DNA of 64,000 nucleotides from the NCBI GenBank assembly GCA_050300015.1, contig JBNKWZ010000016.1, forward strand, positions 1-64,000, in the 5' to 3' direction. The stretch comes from CAYZQH01 sp050300015 (GTDB taxonomy: Bacteria > Pseudomonadota > Gammaproteobacteria > Pseudomonadales > Cellvibrionaceae). The notes beneath the pieces were generated by a model. The model worked only from the letters and a program-made list of their open reading frames with translations. It ran no database searches and was not told the DNA's origin. Positions 36,202 to 44,885 of this stretch are shown one piece after another (the first letter of the stretch is position 1; each line of letters opens with the position of its first letter). Both the position numbers and the translations under genes were made by a program.

Positions 36202-36321
36202 TCAGCATGAGTGCTTGGCACTGCGTTGCTCAGGAGGGTTGATGCCAGATATGCGCGCTTTTTTGACCTTCAGACCAGTGTAGTGGTCGAGATTAAAGGT
36301 TTTGTTCTCCACGTTGTTCAT
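36202..36321 (-). CDS. Possible 39-residue small protein
   Basis: The frame begins at an ATG with an AGGA sequence 9 bp upstream and encodes a short, basic peptide beginning MNNVENKTFNLDHYTGLK. It has no stop-free overlap with a known gene. The reading frame is short and no family is recognised; a decayed gene fragment or leader peptide is equally possible. Confidence 0.25.
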   Translation of the reverse strand: MNNVENKTFNLDHYTGLKVKKARISGINPPEQRSAKHSC

Positions 36322-36466
36322 TGGGTGTTCCTACTTAGTGCGAGATTAGATTTTGACGCAGAACGGTGTTTTGTTTAAGCGCTGGATGCGGCGTGGTTAA
36401 GATGATCTCAGGCTTTTGTTGATTAAAAGGGAGTGAATCAGAGAAATGAAGGCAATACAGTAGGGA

Positions 36467-36498
36467 GTGCGTTCTCACTGTTTTTTTTGAGCACGCAC
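36467..36498. other. Imperfect hairpin with a T-rich loop
   Basis: gtgcgttctca (36467-36477) pairs with tgagcacgcac (36488-36498) with one mismatch; the loop contains a T8 run. The T run is inside the loop, so it is not a canonical terminator. Confidence 0.4.
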
Positions 36499-36975
36499 AT
36501 GCTTGGTGAGTATTCAGTGGGGCGGTGAAAGTGCAGTGCATGTCAGCTATTCTGCGTGATTAATCTGCCCGCAGAGGTGTTTTCAACTTTCTATAATGTC
36601 AGTTATGCCAATTATCTTTATAAAGCGATGGAAGATACTGCAGGCCCATCTCAATAAGCCTTTTCACTATGGCATTAAGGGCAGCGCATCCATTGACCTT
36701 ACATGGTCAACGCGATCATCCGTGCGGCCTCCTTGTCAGACCATGATGGTCGTTTCAGCGATTGAATACAGTGAAATAATACCCGCCAGCTTGTGAAATA
36801 GTGCCGAATAAAGGGGGCTTATGTGCAGCCGGGTGATACCGTGTATTCCAATTGCACGTGCCGCTAAACTTGGTTGTTGGGCGAGCCAATAGTCCCTAAA
36901 AGAATCACCTCTAAAAACCCATAGAAGCGGGCGCAGCCTTCTCTTTATCTTGTGGGCATTATTGCTGTGGGTGGC

Positions 36976-37004
36976 TTGCCGAAAGCCCAACCCCAACCTA
37001 TACT
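36976..37004 (+). promoter_or_regulatory. Promoter of imuA-imuB-dnaE2
   Basis: A -35-like TTGCCG (36976-36981) and -10 TATACT (36999-37004) are separated by exactly 17 bp. The predicted start near 37011 lies inside the LexA-type box, so repressor binding would block this promoter. The -10 itself is part of the left arm of the large palindrome. Confidence 0.65.
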
Positions 37005-37035
37005 GTATGTATGCACAGTATAGGTTGGGGTTTTT
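36989..37035 (+). terminator. Perfect palindrome with terminator form around the SOS box
   Basis: The arm aaccccaacctatactgt (36989-37006) is the exact reverse complement of 37015-37032, with an 8-nt centre (atgtatgc). Five T follow at 37031-37035. Read from upstream, this RNA would form an 18-bp hairpin plus U tract, a typical terminator. Transcripts from the local promoter start inside it and would lack the left arm, so they would escape. The LexA box is the centre of the same palindrome. Confidence 0.7.
37003..37018. promoter_or_regulatory. LexA (SOS) box
   Basis: CTGTATGTATGCACAG fits the gammaproteobacterial LexA consensus CTGT-N8-ACAG. It overlaps the -10 and the start site of the imu promoter, 30 bp ahead of imuA, exactly where an SOS-controlled mutagenesis operon should carry it. 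Confidence 0.88.
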
Positions 37036-37047
37036 CCCTTTGAGTCT

Positions 37048-37782
37048 ATGACACAGCACAGTGAATTTAACCCGCATCCCTCTCTAAGTACGTTGTTAAA
37101 ACGCGCGGATGTGTGGCGTGGTGCGTCGGTGCCTCGGGCTCGAGGGGCGCATGTGGATACGGGTTACCCCGTGCTGAATGCTGCGCTGGCAGAGGCGGGC
37201 TGGCCGCAGGGGTGTTTAACCGAGGTGTGCCAACAGCATGCCGAGGGCGGTTGTGAATGGCAGTTGCTCTTGCCGGTGTTGCAGCAAGTGGGCGGGTATG
37301 TGGTGTTGCTCAACCCGCCGGCGTTGCCTTTCGCGCAGGGGATGATACAGGCCGGCCTAGACCTGAATCGGGTATTGGTGGTGCAAGCTCAGGCGTTAAA
37401 GGCTTTTATCCAAAGCTTTGTGGAGTTGGCGCGAACAGAGGTGTGTGACGTGCTAATGGCTTGGCAGCCAAGAGCGTCCTTGAGTTATACCCAGCTGCGT
37501 AAATGCGCCTTGGCTTGTAGTGAGGGTCAGCATTTGTCGGTGCTTTTTCGGCCCGCGTCAGCGTTAAAAAACAGCTCCCCTGCGGCCTTGCGGTTGTGGG
37601 TGCGCTGGCAACCAGAACAGTTGCAATTGCGGGTGATGAAGCAAAAAGGCACGCTACTGAAAAGTCACGAGGTGGTGTCGTTGGCCGTACCGCCTTTGGC
37701 CGCGCCAGTATGGGACAAACAAGATTTTTACACGCCTGGGCGGGCATCCGCACAGGTGTTGTCGTTTCGTACCGGTGAATGA
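37048..37782 (+). CDS. imuA: SOS mutasome protein ImuA
   Basis: ImuA is a RecA/SulA-like protein that works with ImuB and DnaE2 in damage-induced mutagenic translesion synthesis. The 244-residue protein has a RecA-like core: VDTGYPVLNAALAEAGWPQGCLTEV resembles the ImuA N-terminal region, with a Walker A position that lacks the usual GKT residues. The start ATG at 37048 follows the SOS-controlled promoter; the ribosome site is weak. It overlaps imuB by 4 bases (ATGA). Confidence 0.85.
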   Translation: MTQHSEFNPHPSLSTLLKRADVWRGASVPRARGAHVDTGYPVLNAALAEAGWPQGCLTEVCQQHAEGGCEWQLLLPVLQQVGGYVVLLNPPALPFAQGMIQAGLDLNRVLVVQAQALKAFIQSFVELARTEVCDVLMAWQPRASLSYTQLRKCALACSEGQHLSVLFRPASALKNSSPAALRLWVRWQPEQLQLRVMKQKGTLLKSHEVVSLAVPPLAAPVWDKQDFYTPGRASAQVLSFRTGE

Positions 37783-39386
37783 ATACGCGTCGTGCAGAGC
37801 CTCTGTGGTTGGCCTTGCGCCTGTGGGGGTTGCCGTTCTATGTGCTGGAGCATACGGCGGGAGAGAATGTCGCGAAAGAGGGGATTGCGAGAGAGGATGC
37901 TGCGAAAGGAGGTGCAACCAGGACGCATGTTGCGGACGACAAAGCTATGCCCGTGGTCGTACTAGAACGCAATCGCGTCAGCCATTTAAATGCGCAGGCG
38001 CAGCAGTGTGGCGTGCGAGTGGGGATGGATGGTACCACCGCGAGTGTTTTAAGTAACTGCCAAGCCTTGGTGCGCAATCCCGCCCTTGAGTCACAGATTC
38101 TGACGCAATTGGCGGAGGCCTTATATGCCTACACCCCTTATATTCGATTGCACACCACCGACAGTGTGCCCGGCATGGTATTGGAGTTGTCGCGCTGCCT
38201 GAAGCTGTTTGGCGGGTTTGAGCCATTAAGAGTTGCCATTATTCGATGCGTGCAAAAAGAAGGGCTCGACTTTGCCGAAGGCGTGGCACATACCGCAGAA
38301 GGTGCCTGGCTGTTAAGTTGGGAGGCGGGTAGCCAACCTACGGCGTCCGAGGCCGATGCCACGGTGTGCGACCGCGAGCAGTTTATGACACGTTTGCAAG
38401 AAGTCCCTCTAAGCCGCCTAACCGCACACACAAGGGCTGTGGAGGCCTTGCACAAAACCGGGTTCGTATCCTTGGGCGATGTGGCCAAGCAGGTGCAGCA
38501 AGACGGTATTAGCAGTATTAAGCGGCGTTACGGTACAGCCTTTGCGCAGATGTTTTGTGACATTTTTGCGATGGATCAGCGTTGGGGGCAATTGCCCTTG
38601 ACCGTACCAGCGGTGGCAAGCTTTACCCCCAAGGCCCAGTTTATCGCCGAGGTGGATTTGGAATACCCCGCGGCACAAGTGGCCGCCCTGATGCCCGCGT
38701 TGGAACAGTTGTTACAGCGGTTGGGGCACTATTTACGCAAGCGCCAGTTGCAGTGCCAAAGCCTTTGTTGGCACTTATTGGATATCTACGGCAATGTGGA
38801 TACGGTGTCCGTGCACAGTGACCAGGCGCAAACTCAAACGGATTTACTGCTCACGCTCACCCGTATTCGCCTGGAGCATTACACCCTGCCCTTTGAGGTA
38901 GACAGCCTTGAGTTGCACTGCCCCAACCCCATGCCGTTGCAAAAGCGCGACGGCACTTTGCCGTTATCGGGCCGCCATCAGGGCAATCCGCAAAGCCTGG
39001 CCATTACCACCGCAAAATTAAAAGCCCTGCTGGGCGAGGCCGCCGTTTTTAAAGTCAGTTACCGCGATACACATGTGCCGGAAGACACCAATCAGTGCGT
39101 GCCAGTGGCAGAACAAGCCGAGCAAACATTGCCCCATTGTCAGCGGCTGGCGTTGCGTCCGCGATGGTTATTTGCGGCCCCCAAGCCCATTGGCGAACGT
39201 GCAGAGGGGTTGTATTGGGAGGGCGTGCTAAGCGTAAGTGCGGGGCCCGAGCGTATTCAAACCCAGTGGTGGGCAGCACCTGTGGCGCGGGATTATTATG
39301 TGGCGCAACGGGATGATGGCCTGCGGGTGTGGATATTTTGCGATTTACACAGCCAGCGTTGGTTTGTGCATGGTGTGTTTGCGTAG
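37779..39386 (+). CDS. imuB: Y-family polymerase-like mutasome subunit ImuB
   Basis: ImuB is a Y-family polymerase homologue that has usually lost its catalytic acidic residues and serves as the hub linking ImuA, DnaE2 and the beta clamp. The N-terminal part (LWLALRLWGLPFYVLE and VVLERNRVSHLNAQAQQCGVRVGM-like region) and the little-finger-type domain fit the family. Where active Y-family enzymes have DxD/SxDE motifs, no acidic pair is obvious, in keeping with a structural role. At 535 residues it is slightly long. It overlaps imuA by 4 bases and ends 2 bp before dnaE2. Confidence 0.88.
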   Translation: MNTRRAEPLWLALRLWGLPFYVLEHTAGENVAKEGIAREDAAKGGATRTHVADDKAMPVVVLERNRVSHLNAQAQQCGVRVGMDGTTASVLSNCQALVRNPALESQILTQLAEALYAYTPYIRLHTTDSVPGMVLELSRCLKLFGGFEPLRVAIIRCVQKEGLDFAEGVAHTAEGAWLLSWEAGSQPTASEADATVCDREQFMTRLQEVPLSRLTAHTRAVEALHKTGFVSLGDVAKQVQQDGISSIKRRYGTAFAQMFCDIFAMDQRWGQLPLTVPAVASFTPKAQFIAEVDLEYPAAQVAALMPALEQLLQRLGHYLRKRQLQCQSLCWHLLDIYGNVDTVSVHSDQAQTQTDLLLTLTRIRLEHYTLPFEVDSLELHCPNPMPLQKRDGTLPLSGRHQGNPQSLAITTAKLKALLGEAAVFKVSYRDTHVPEDTNQCVPVAEQAEQTLPHCQRLALRPRWLFAAPKPIGERAEGLYWEGVLSVSAGPERIQTQWWAAPVARDYYVAQRDDGLRVWIFCDLHSQRWFVHGVFA

Positions 39387-39388
39387 CC

Positions 39389-42300
39389 ATGCATTACGCG
39401 CATTTAAATACCACAACGCATTACACCTTTTTAACCGGCGCCTCTAGCCCGGAGGAGCTGGTATGGCGTGCCCATGCTTTGGGGTACCGCGCCTTGGCCA
39501 TTACCGACGAGTGCTCTTTAGCTGGTGTGGTCAAGGCGCACAATGCCGCTAAAGCCTGTGGCTTAAAGCTGTTGATTGGCAGCCGCTTTGTGTTGCAAAA
39601 CGGTCTGACCTTGATTGTCATAGCGCCGGACCGTACCGCTTATGCGGAGCTGTCTGGCATGATTACCTTGGCGCGTCGGCGTGCCAAAAAAGGTACCTAT
39701 GAGGCGCGCATGACGGATTTGCGCTTTCGTTTGCAGCGTTGCTGGGTACTGTGGTTGGCCGAAAGCACCAGCCATTGCTCTGCGGAGTTGGCCGTGGCGT
39801 TAAAACAAGCGTTCAAACAGCGGTTGTGGTTGGGCGTGGATAACAGCCAGTCTCGAGGTGGCGACGCTGAGCGCTTGCAAGCCTGGGTTCATCTGGCAGA
39901 GGTGCACGGGATTCCTCTTGTGGCCTGTGGGCATGTATTGATGCATGAACGCCAACGCAAACCGCTACAGGACGTATTAACTGCCATTAAAATCCGTGTC
40001 CCGGTGGCCGAGTGTGGCAGTCAATTGCACAGTAATGCCGAGGCCTACTTAAAGCCTTTGGCGGAGCTCTGCCAGCGCTACCCGAAAGCGCTGCTGCAAG
40101 CGACGATAACCCTTGCCGAGACCTGCACCTTCTCGCTGGAGGAGCTGCGCTACCAATACCCTGAAGAAGTGGTGCCAGCGCATTTAACGCCGGATGTGTA
40201 TTTGCATCAGCTGGTGCATGCGGGTAAACAACAGCGCTACCCCGAGGGTGCACCGGTTGAGGTGGAGCAGTTGCTGCAAAAAGAATTGACACTGATTCAC
40301 GAGCTGCAATACGAATATTATTTTTTAACGGTTTACGACATCGTGCGGTTTGCACGTAGCCGCAATATTTTGTGTCAGGGTCGTGGCTCGGCGGCCAACT
40401 CGGTGGTGTGTTATTGCCTGCACATTACGGAAATCGCGCCGGGGCAAATTAACGTGTTATTTGAGCGGTTTATTTCCAAGGAGCGTGACGAACCACCAGA
40501 TATTGATGTGGATTTTGAACACGAGCGTCGCGAAGAAGTGATTCAATATATTTACCAAAAATACGGGCGCGAACGTGCCGCTTTAGCGGCCACCGTGATC
40601 ACCTACCGTGCCCGCAGCGCCATTCGCGATGTGGGCAAAGCCTTGGGGCTTGCGCCTACCTTAATTGAACATTTAGCCAAGGATTTATCCTGGTGGGACC
40701 GCAACCGGGCGTTACAAAAACGCATCAGTGATACCCATAACGATCAGCCGCTGTGGCGCTTATTTCACTTGGTTCAGCAGCTGTTGGGGTTTCCGCGGCA
40801 TTTGTCGCAGCATGTGGGTGGCTTTGTGATTACACAAGGCAAAATTAGTGATTTGGTTCCGCTGGAAAACGCCAGTATGCCCGACCGCACGGTGATTCAA
40901 TGGGATAAAGAAGACATAGAAAGCCTGAGCTTATTAAAAGTCGATGTTTTGGCCCTGGGCATGCTGACCGCCTTGCGTAAAGCATTGCAGATGGTCAGTA
41001 CTTATGAGCCTGGTGTGGCGCGCTTGCAAGATATTCCACGAGAGGACGCCGCTACCTATCGTATGTTAAGCACTGGTGATACGGTGGGGGTGTTTCAAGT
41101 GGAATCACGTGCGCAAATGTCCATGTTGCCACGCCTGCGACCGCGGTGTTTTTACGATTTGGTGATCGAAATTGCCATCGTGCGGCCGGGTCCGATTCAA
41201 GGTGATATGGTGCACCCCTATTTACGTCGCCGTGATGGTCAGGAGCCTGTGCAATACGAGAGTGAAGCCCTCGAAGCTGTATTGGCGCCCACCTTAGGCG
41301 TGCCTATTTTTCAAGAACAGGCCATTCGTTTGGCCATGGTGGCCGCCGGATTTAGTGGTGGTGAGGCCGACCGCTTACGTCGCGCCATGGCGAGCTGGGG
41401 TAAAAACGGTAACCTGTTACAGTTTGAGCAGAAATTTAAGCAAGGCATGCTGGATAACGGCTACAGCATAGATTATGCCACACGATTATTTGAGCAAATC
41501 AAAGGCTTTGGGGGTTATGGTTTTCCAGAGTCGCACTCGGCGAGTTTTGCACTGTTGTGTTATGCCTCTTCATGGTTGAAGTGTCACCACCCGGCGGCCT
41601 TTTATTGTGCGTTATTAAACAGTCAGCCCATGGGGTTTTATTCGCCGTCACAATTGGTGCAGGATGCCCGCCGCCACGAGGTGACTGTGTTACCTGTTGA
41701 TATTAATGTCAGTGACTACGACAATCAATTGGAGGTTTTAGCAGGCCATACTTTGGCCATTCGTTTAGGGTTTTGTCGAGTGAAATCCTTAAATACTCAA
41801 AAGGCACGAGCGATTGCCACACGCCGTGGGCAAAAACCTTTTACCAGTTTGGAAGACCTTGCAAAGCGCGCGGGGCTTGATTCGGCCGCGGTCAAACACT
41901 TGGCCGCGGCCGACGCACTTCGATCTTTAAGTGGTGACCGTCATCAAGCCCACTGGCATGCCTCTGCATTACAGGCGCAAACGCCCCTTTTGCAGGGCAG
42001 TGAGACCAACGATGAACCCTTACGCATGGCCGCCCCCAAAGTGCAAAAAGATGTGGTGGATGATTACAACGCGCTGGGCTTAACTCTACGGGCACATCCC
42101 CTATCGTTACTGCGCGCCGCCGCGCCATTTAACCGTTGTAAACGTCAAGTTGAATTGGCAGGCCTACGTCATGGGCAATTTGTGCGTGTGGTTGGTTTGG
42201 TCACCGGACGCCAGCGCCCTGGCACCGCCAAAGGCACCGTGTTTTTAACCTTAGAGGATGAAACCGGCAATATTAATGTGGTGGTGTGGAAGTCCACCCA

Positions 42301-42478
42301 AGATCATTTTCGTCAAGCACTGTTGTCGGCGCGTTTGTTATTGGTTAAAGGCGTGGTGGAAATCAGTGAGCAGGCCGAGGGCTCGGTACCCGTGGTGCAT
42401 GTGGTGGCGGGGCAGTTGATGGATTTATCTGAGCAGTTGGATGAAACGATGGCTTTGCGGTCGAGGGATTTTCATTAA
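39389..42478 (+). CDS. dnaE2: Error-prone DNA polymerase III alpha subunit (DnaE2/ImuC)
   Basis: The catalytic polymerase of the ImuABC mutasome. The order seen is an N-terminal PHP domain (MHYAHLNTTTHYTFLTGASS start, then ALAITDECSLAGVVKAH), the C-family polymerase core with PDIDVDFEHERREEVI (catalytic acids) and GRGSAANSVVCY, then the helix-hairpin-helix and a C-terminal OB fold (VRVVGLVTGRQRPGTAKGTVF). At 1029 residues it is the typical DnaE2 size, shorter than replicative DnaE. The longer frame from 39329 overlaps imuB; the ATG at 39389 gives the conserved N-terminus. Confidence 0.95.
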   Translation: MHYAHLNTTTHYTFLTGASSPEELVWRAHALGYRALAITDECSLAGVVKAHNAAKACGLKLLIGSRFVLQNGLTLIVIAPDRTAYAELSGMITLARRRAKKGTYEARMTDLRFRLQRCWVLWLAESTSHCSAELAVALKQAFKQRLWLGVDNSQSRGGDAERLQAWVHLAEVHGIPLVACGHVLMHERQRKPLQDVLTAIKIRVPVAECGSQLHSNAEAYLKPLAELCQRYPKALLQATITLAETCTFSLEELRYQYPEEVVPAHLTPDVYLHQLVHAGKQQRYPEGAPVEVEQLLQKELTLIHELQYEYYFLTVYDIVRFARSRNILCQGRGSAANSVVCYCLHITEIAPGQINVLFERFISKERDEPPDIDVDFEHERREEVIQYIYQKYGRERAALAATVITYRARSAIRDVGKALGLAPTLIEHLAKDLSWWDRNRALQKRISDTHNDQPLWRLFHLVQQLLGFPRHLSQHVGGFVITQGKISDLVPLENASMPDRTVIQWDKEDIESLSLLKVDVLALGMLTALRKALQMVSTYEPGVARLQDIPREDAATYRMLSTGDTVGVFQVESRAQMSMLPRLRPRCFYDLVIEIAIVRPGPIQGDMVHPYLRRRDGQEPVQYESEALEAVLAPTLGVPIFQEQAIRLAMVAAGFSGGEADRLRRAMASWGKNGNLLQFEQKFKQGMLDNGYSIDYATRLFEQIKGFGGYGFPESHSASFALLCYASSWLKCHHPAAFYCALLNSQPMGFYSPSQLVQDARRHEVTVLPVDINVSDYDNQLEVLAGHTLAIRLGFCRVKSLNTQKARAIATRRGQKPFTSLEDLAKRAGLDSAAVKHLAAADALRSLSGDRHQAHWHASALQAQTPLLQGSETNDEPLRMAAPKVQKDVVDDYNALGLTLRAHPLSLLRAAAPFNRCKRQVELAGLRHGQFVRVVGLVTGRQRPGTAKGTVFLTLEDETGNINVVVWKSTQDHFRQALLSARLLLVKGVVEISEQAEGSVPVVHVVAGQLMDLSEQLDETMALRSRDFH

Positions 42479-42706
42479 TATGTGGGGTTGTAGGTGTTTG
42501 TGCGTTTCTCGATTGGCTCGTGAGTTGAAATAGCCTTTTTCGCCTTGCGGCCGAGTCGCCTTCAAGGCGAAACTGCGTTTTTAAATGTCTAGTCGTGTGC
42601 TTCTATATATTCCATTCAGTCGCATAAATGGGCGCTTTGGGTGACGCTTCTTTCGCGCGAGAGAAGAAAGGCCGATCGGCCGCACGGCCAATATACTCCT
42701 CACCTG
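42479..42706. other. Convergent gap after dnaE2
   Basis: A 10-bp stem tttcgccttg (42538-42547) with caaggcgaaa (42563-42572) lies 60 bp after dnaE2; T residues follow 5 bp later, so it could be a weak terminator. For the opposite strand, the palindrome ggccgatcggcc (42670-42681) followed by T-rich sequence in the minus direction may end the DUF2383 transcript. Confidence 0.45.
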
Positions 42707-43138
42707 TTAGCTAACTTGCTCCAAAATACACAACGGATGTGTGCCGTTTAGCTCGGGGAATAAATCGAGCAACAAGTCATGCAGCGAGGGCGATTGCACG
42801 TTGTTCAATGTATCTTTTAATAAATCACACAGCTCGTTTTCGGTTTGTTGGCTGATGGCTACGAGTGCGGGGTCGCTGCGGTGTTCTAGGCCTAAAAACA
42901 TGTCCGGGTAAACTTTTTGGAGTGCACTGCCAAAGGCATAAAAGCGTGGTGTACTGTAGTCATGAAGAGTGAAAGGGTGCAGGTGATTGATGATGGTGCT
43001 GCGCGCCTTGGCGATGCGCCCAAAAATGGCTGCGTTGGTAGGGGTGTGGGCAGCGCTTTGTGCCTCAGTATAAAAGCTGGCGCTGCTATCGAGCGCGTTG
43101 CATAACTGTGCGATACGATCACAATCTGAAAACGCCAT
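42707..43138 (-). CDS. DUF2383-like helical bundle protein
   Basis: A 143-residue protein whose helical pattern (DRIAQLCNALDSSASFYTEA, FGRIAKARSTIINHLHPF) resembles DUF2383/PA2169 four-helix ferritin-like proteins of unknown function. The longer frame begins at 43165, but the ATG at 43138 has a GAGGAG site 7 bp upstream. There is no clear functional neighbour; cysK-grx lies upstream in the same direction, 205 bp away. Confidence 0.6.
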   Translation of the reverse strand: MAFSDCDRIAQLCNALDSSASFYTEAQSAAHTPTNAAIFGRIAKARSTIINHLHPFTLHDYSTPRFYAFGSALQKVYPDMFLGLEHRSDPALVAISQQTENELCDLLKDTLNNVQSPSLHDLLLDLFPELNGTHPLCILEQVS

Positions 43139-43343
43139 GTGACAGCTCCTCGGTGCCTTTAGCACACGGGTTAAGTCATCCGCTTACAGGGGGGCGACAG
43201 CCTAACCCTAACCATAAATATGTAAGTGGGTATCAATACCGACGATGGCCGGTACTGATAGAAGTATAGACTAACCTTGAACCGCGTGATGTCTCTCACA
43301 AAAAATTTTAACCACTGGGCGGTTATGCCCAGTGAAAATGGCA

Positions 43344-44885
43344 TCATACCGCGTGTTCGGGTGTGGGCTGAGGTTGAGTTGTGCGGGGTTCTTCGCGCGG
43401 GCGCGACTGTATCCAACCGGGCAATAATGTGTAAGGGTCGATGTCCAACACTTGGTTGTAAGGAACTTTGGCCGCGGATAACTTTTGAAATAATTTACGG
43501 CTAATAGTGGCATCAAACACTTCTGTACAACTGCCAATAAATTCCCCCTCAATAAAAACCTGGGGCAAGGTGTTGCACCCGGTTTGGGCCACCAAAGTGG
43601 CTTTGAGTTTATCGCCCATATCGCCTCCGCGGTAAGAGAAGGTATCGAAGTCGACGGTGGTAAAAGGGATGGATAAACTGTTAAACAGTTTGCGCACCGA
43701 CCAGCAGAACTCACACCAAGCAAAACCAAACATCACCAAAGGTTTGTTGGGGTTGTAAATCAGCTGTTGTAGCAGCTTTTGGGTCATGTCACTGACAAGG
43801 AGCTCCTGTTCTTCCACCTCCATCATTGGCAAGGGGGAGGGCAGAGTATCGAAGCGAAAATTGGGTGTAGACTCGGAAAGGGCGGCTTCTTCTTCGCTCA
43901 TGCCTTTGGCTATGTTCTCAAACATAGGGGTCGATAAATAGCGTTCACCGGTGTCGGGCAGCATGCATAGAAGCGTGCTGCCAGGCTCAGCCACCTTGGC
44001 CACTTTGAGGGCTGCAGCCAAGGTGGCGCCGCCGCTGATGCCGGTAAAAATACCCTCCTTTGTGGCCAGTTGTCGAGTTAAGTGTAAGGCTTCGTTGCCA
44101 TCAACGGCCAAGACCATATCAATCAAATGCTCGGCTTGCGCCTGGTCGGTTAATTGGGAGATAAAGTCTGGTGACCAACCTTGCATAATGTGGGGCCGAT
44201 AATCCGGGTGGCTCATACTGGCGGTGCCATCGTTGTTGCGCGCTTGACGATTGGCACTTGCCAGTAGTTGTGAATTGTTGGGCTCGCACACCACCACCTT
44301 GGTGCGTAGACTTTGTGTTTTCAATACCGAGGCCACGCCTTTTAAGGTGCCACCGGTGCCGTACCCGGTGATCCAGTAATCCAATGGCAGATCCTTAAAG
44401 TCGCGTAAAATTTCTTGTGCTGTGGTTTTGGCATGTGCGCTGGCATTGTGGTCGTTTTCAAATTGTTGCCCTAAAAACCAGTGGTGGCGCTCGGCCAATT
44501 CTCGGGCCTTTTGCACGGCGCCAAGACCTCTGTATTCTGCAGGCGTTAAAACAACTTTGGCACCTAAAAAACGCATAATGCTACGTCGCTCGACGCTAAA
44601 ATTTTCGGGTATTACGGCAACAAAGGGGTAACCTTTTTGAGCACATACCATGGCAAGCCCAATGCCAGCATTGCCACTGGTGGCTTCCACCACGGTTTGC
44701 CCAGGTTGTAGTGCGCCTGAGGCCTCGGCCGCTTCAATAATGCCAAGCGCCATGCGATCTTTGACCGATGACATGGGGTTAAAGGTCTCCAGTTTAACGT
44801 AAAGGTTAACGTGTTCTGGGGCGAGAACGTTGAGCTTTACACAAGGTGTATTGCCAATGGTTTCTAGGATCGAGTTGTAACGCAT
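43344..44885 (-). CDS. Cysteine synthase fused to a glutaredoxin domain
   Basis: Residues 1-315 form a PLP-dependent O-acetylserine sulfhydrylase-type domain, with the PLP Lys42 in SSVKDR, the substrate loop TSGNAGIGLA, the phosphate-binding GTGGTLKGV and GISGGATL. After a linker of about 60 residues, residues 380-475 form a glutaredoxin domain with the CEFC redox motif (C391, C394), TLPQVFI (cis-Pro 441) and GSCTEV. The C-terminus is a proline-rich tail. The fusion suggests cysteine synthesis or sulfur transfer linked to thiol reduction (inference). CysK, CysM or another beta-replacement family cannot be separated by eye. Confidence 0.85.
   Translation of the reverse strand: MRYNSILETIGNTPCVKLNVLAPEHVNLYVKLETFNPMSSVKDRMALGIIEAAEASGALQPGQTVVEATSGNAGIGLAMVCAQKGYPFVAVIPENFSVERRSIMRFLGAKVVLTPAEYRGLGAVQKARELAERHHWFLGQQFENDHNASAHAKTTAQEILRDFKDLPLDYWITGYGTGGTLKGVASVLKTQSLRTKVVVCEPNNSQLLASANRQARNNDGTASMSHPDYRPHIMQGWSPDFISQLTDQAQAEHLIDMVLAVDGNEALHLTRQLATKEGIFTGISGGATLAAALKVAKVAEPGSTLLCMLPDTGERYLSTPMFENIAKGMSEEEAALSESTPNFRFDTLPSPLPMMEVEEQELLVSDMTQKLLQQLIYNPNKPLVMFGFAWCEFCWSVRKLFNSLSIPFTTVDFDTFSYRGGDMGDKLKATLVAQTGCNTLPQVFIEGEFIGSCTEVFDATISRKLFQKLSAAKVPYNQVLDIDPYTLLPGWIQSRPREEPRTTQPQPTPEHAV

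Larger units (their letters stand above)
36137..36975. other. Gene-poor gap between rpoD and imuA
   Basis: About 840 bp with no gene I can name. It contains a 39-codon minus-strand frame with a ribosome site (36202-36321), an imperfect hairpin with an internal run of T (36467-36498), and short frames on both strands without recognisable similarity. There is no tRNA T-loop-like sequence. It may be the remains of one or more decayed genes. Confidence 0.45.

Noticed and set aside
36736..37077. 113-residue minus-strand frame across the imuA promoter
   Set aside because: It reads through the LexA box and promoter and has no recognised similarity.
42670..42681. 12-bp palindrome ggccgatcggcc as a possible protein-binding site
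   Set aside because: More simply explained as part of a minus-strand terminator-like structure behind the DUF2383 gene; no other copies seen.
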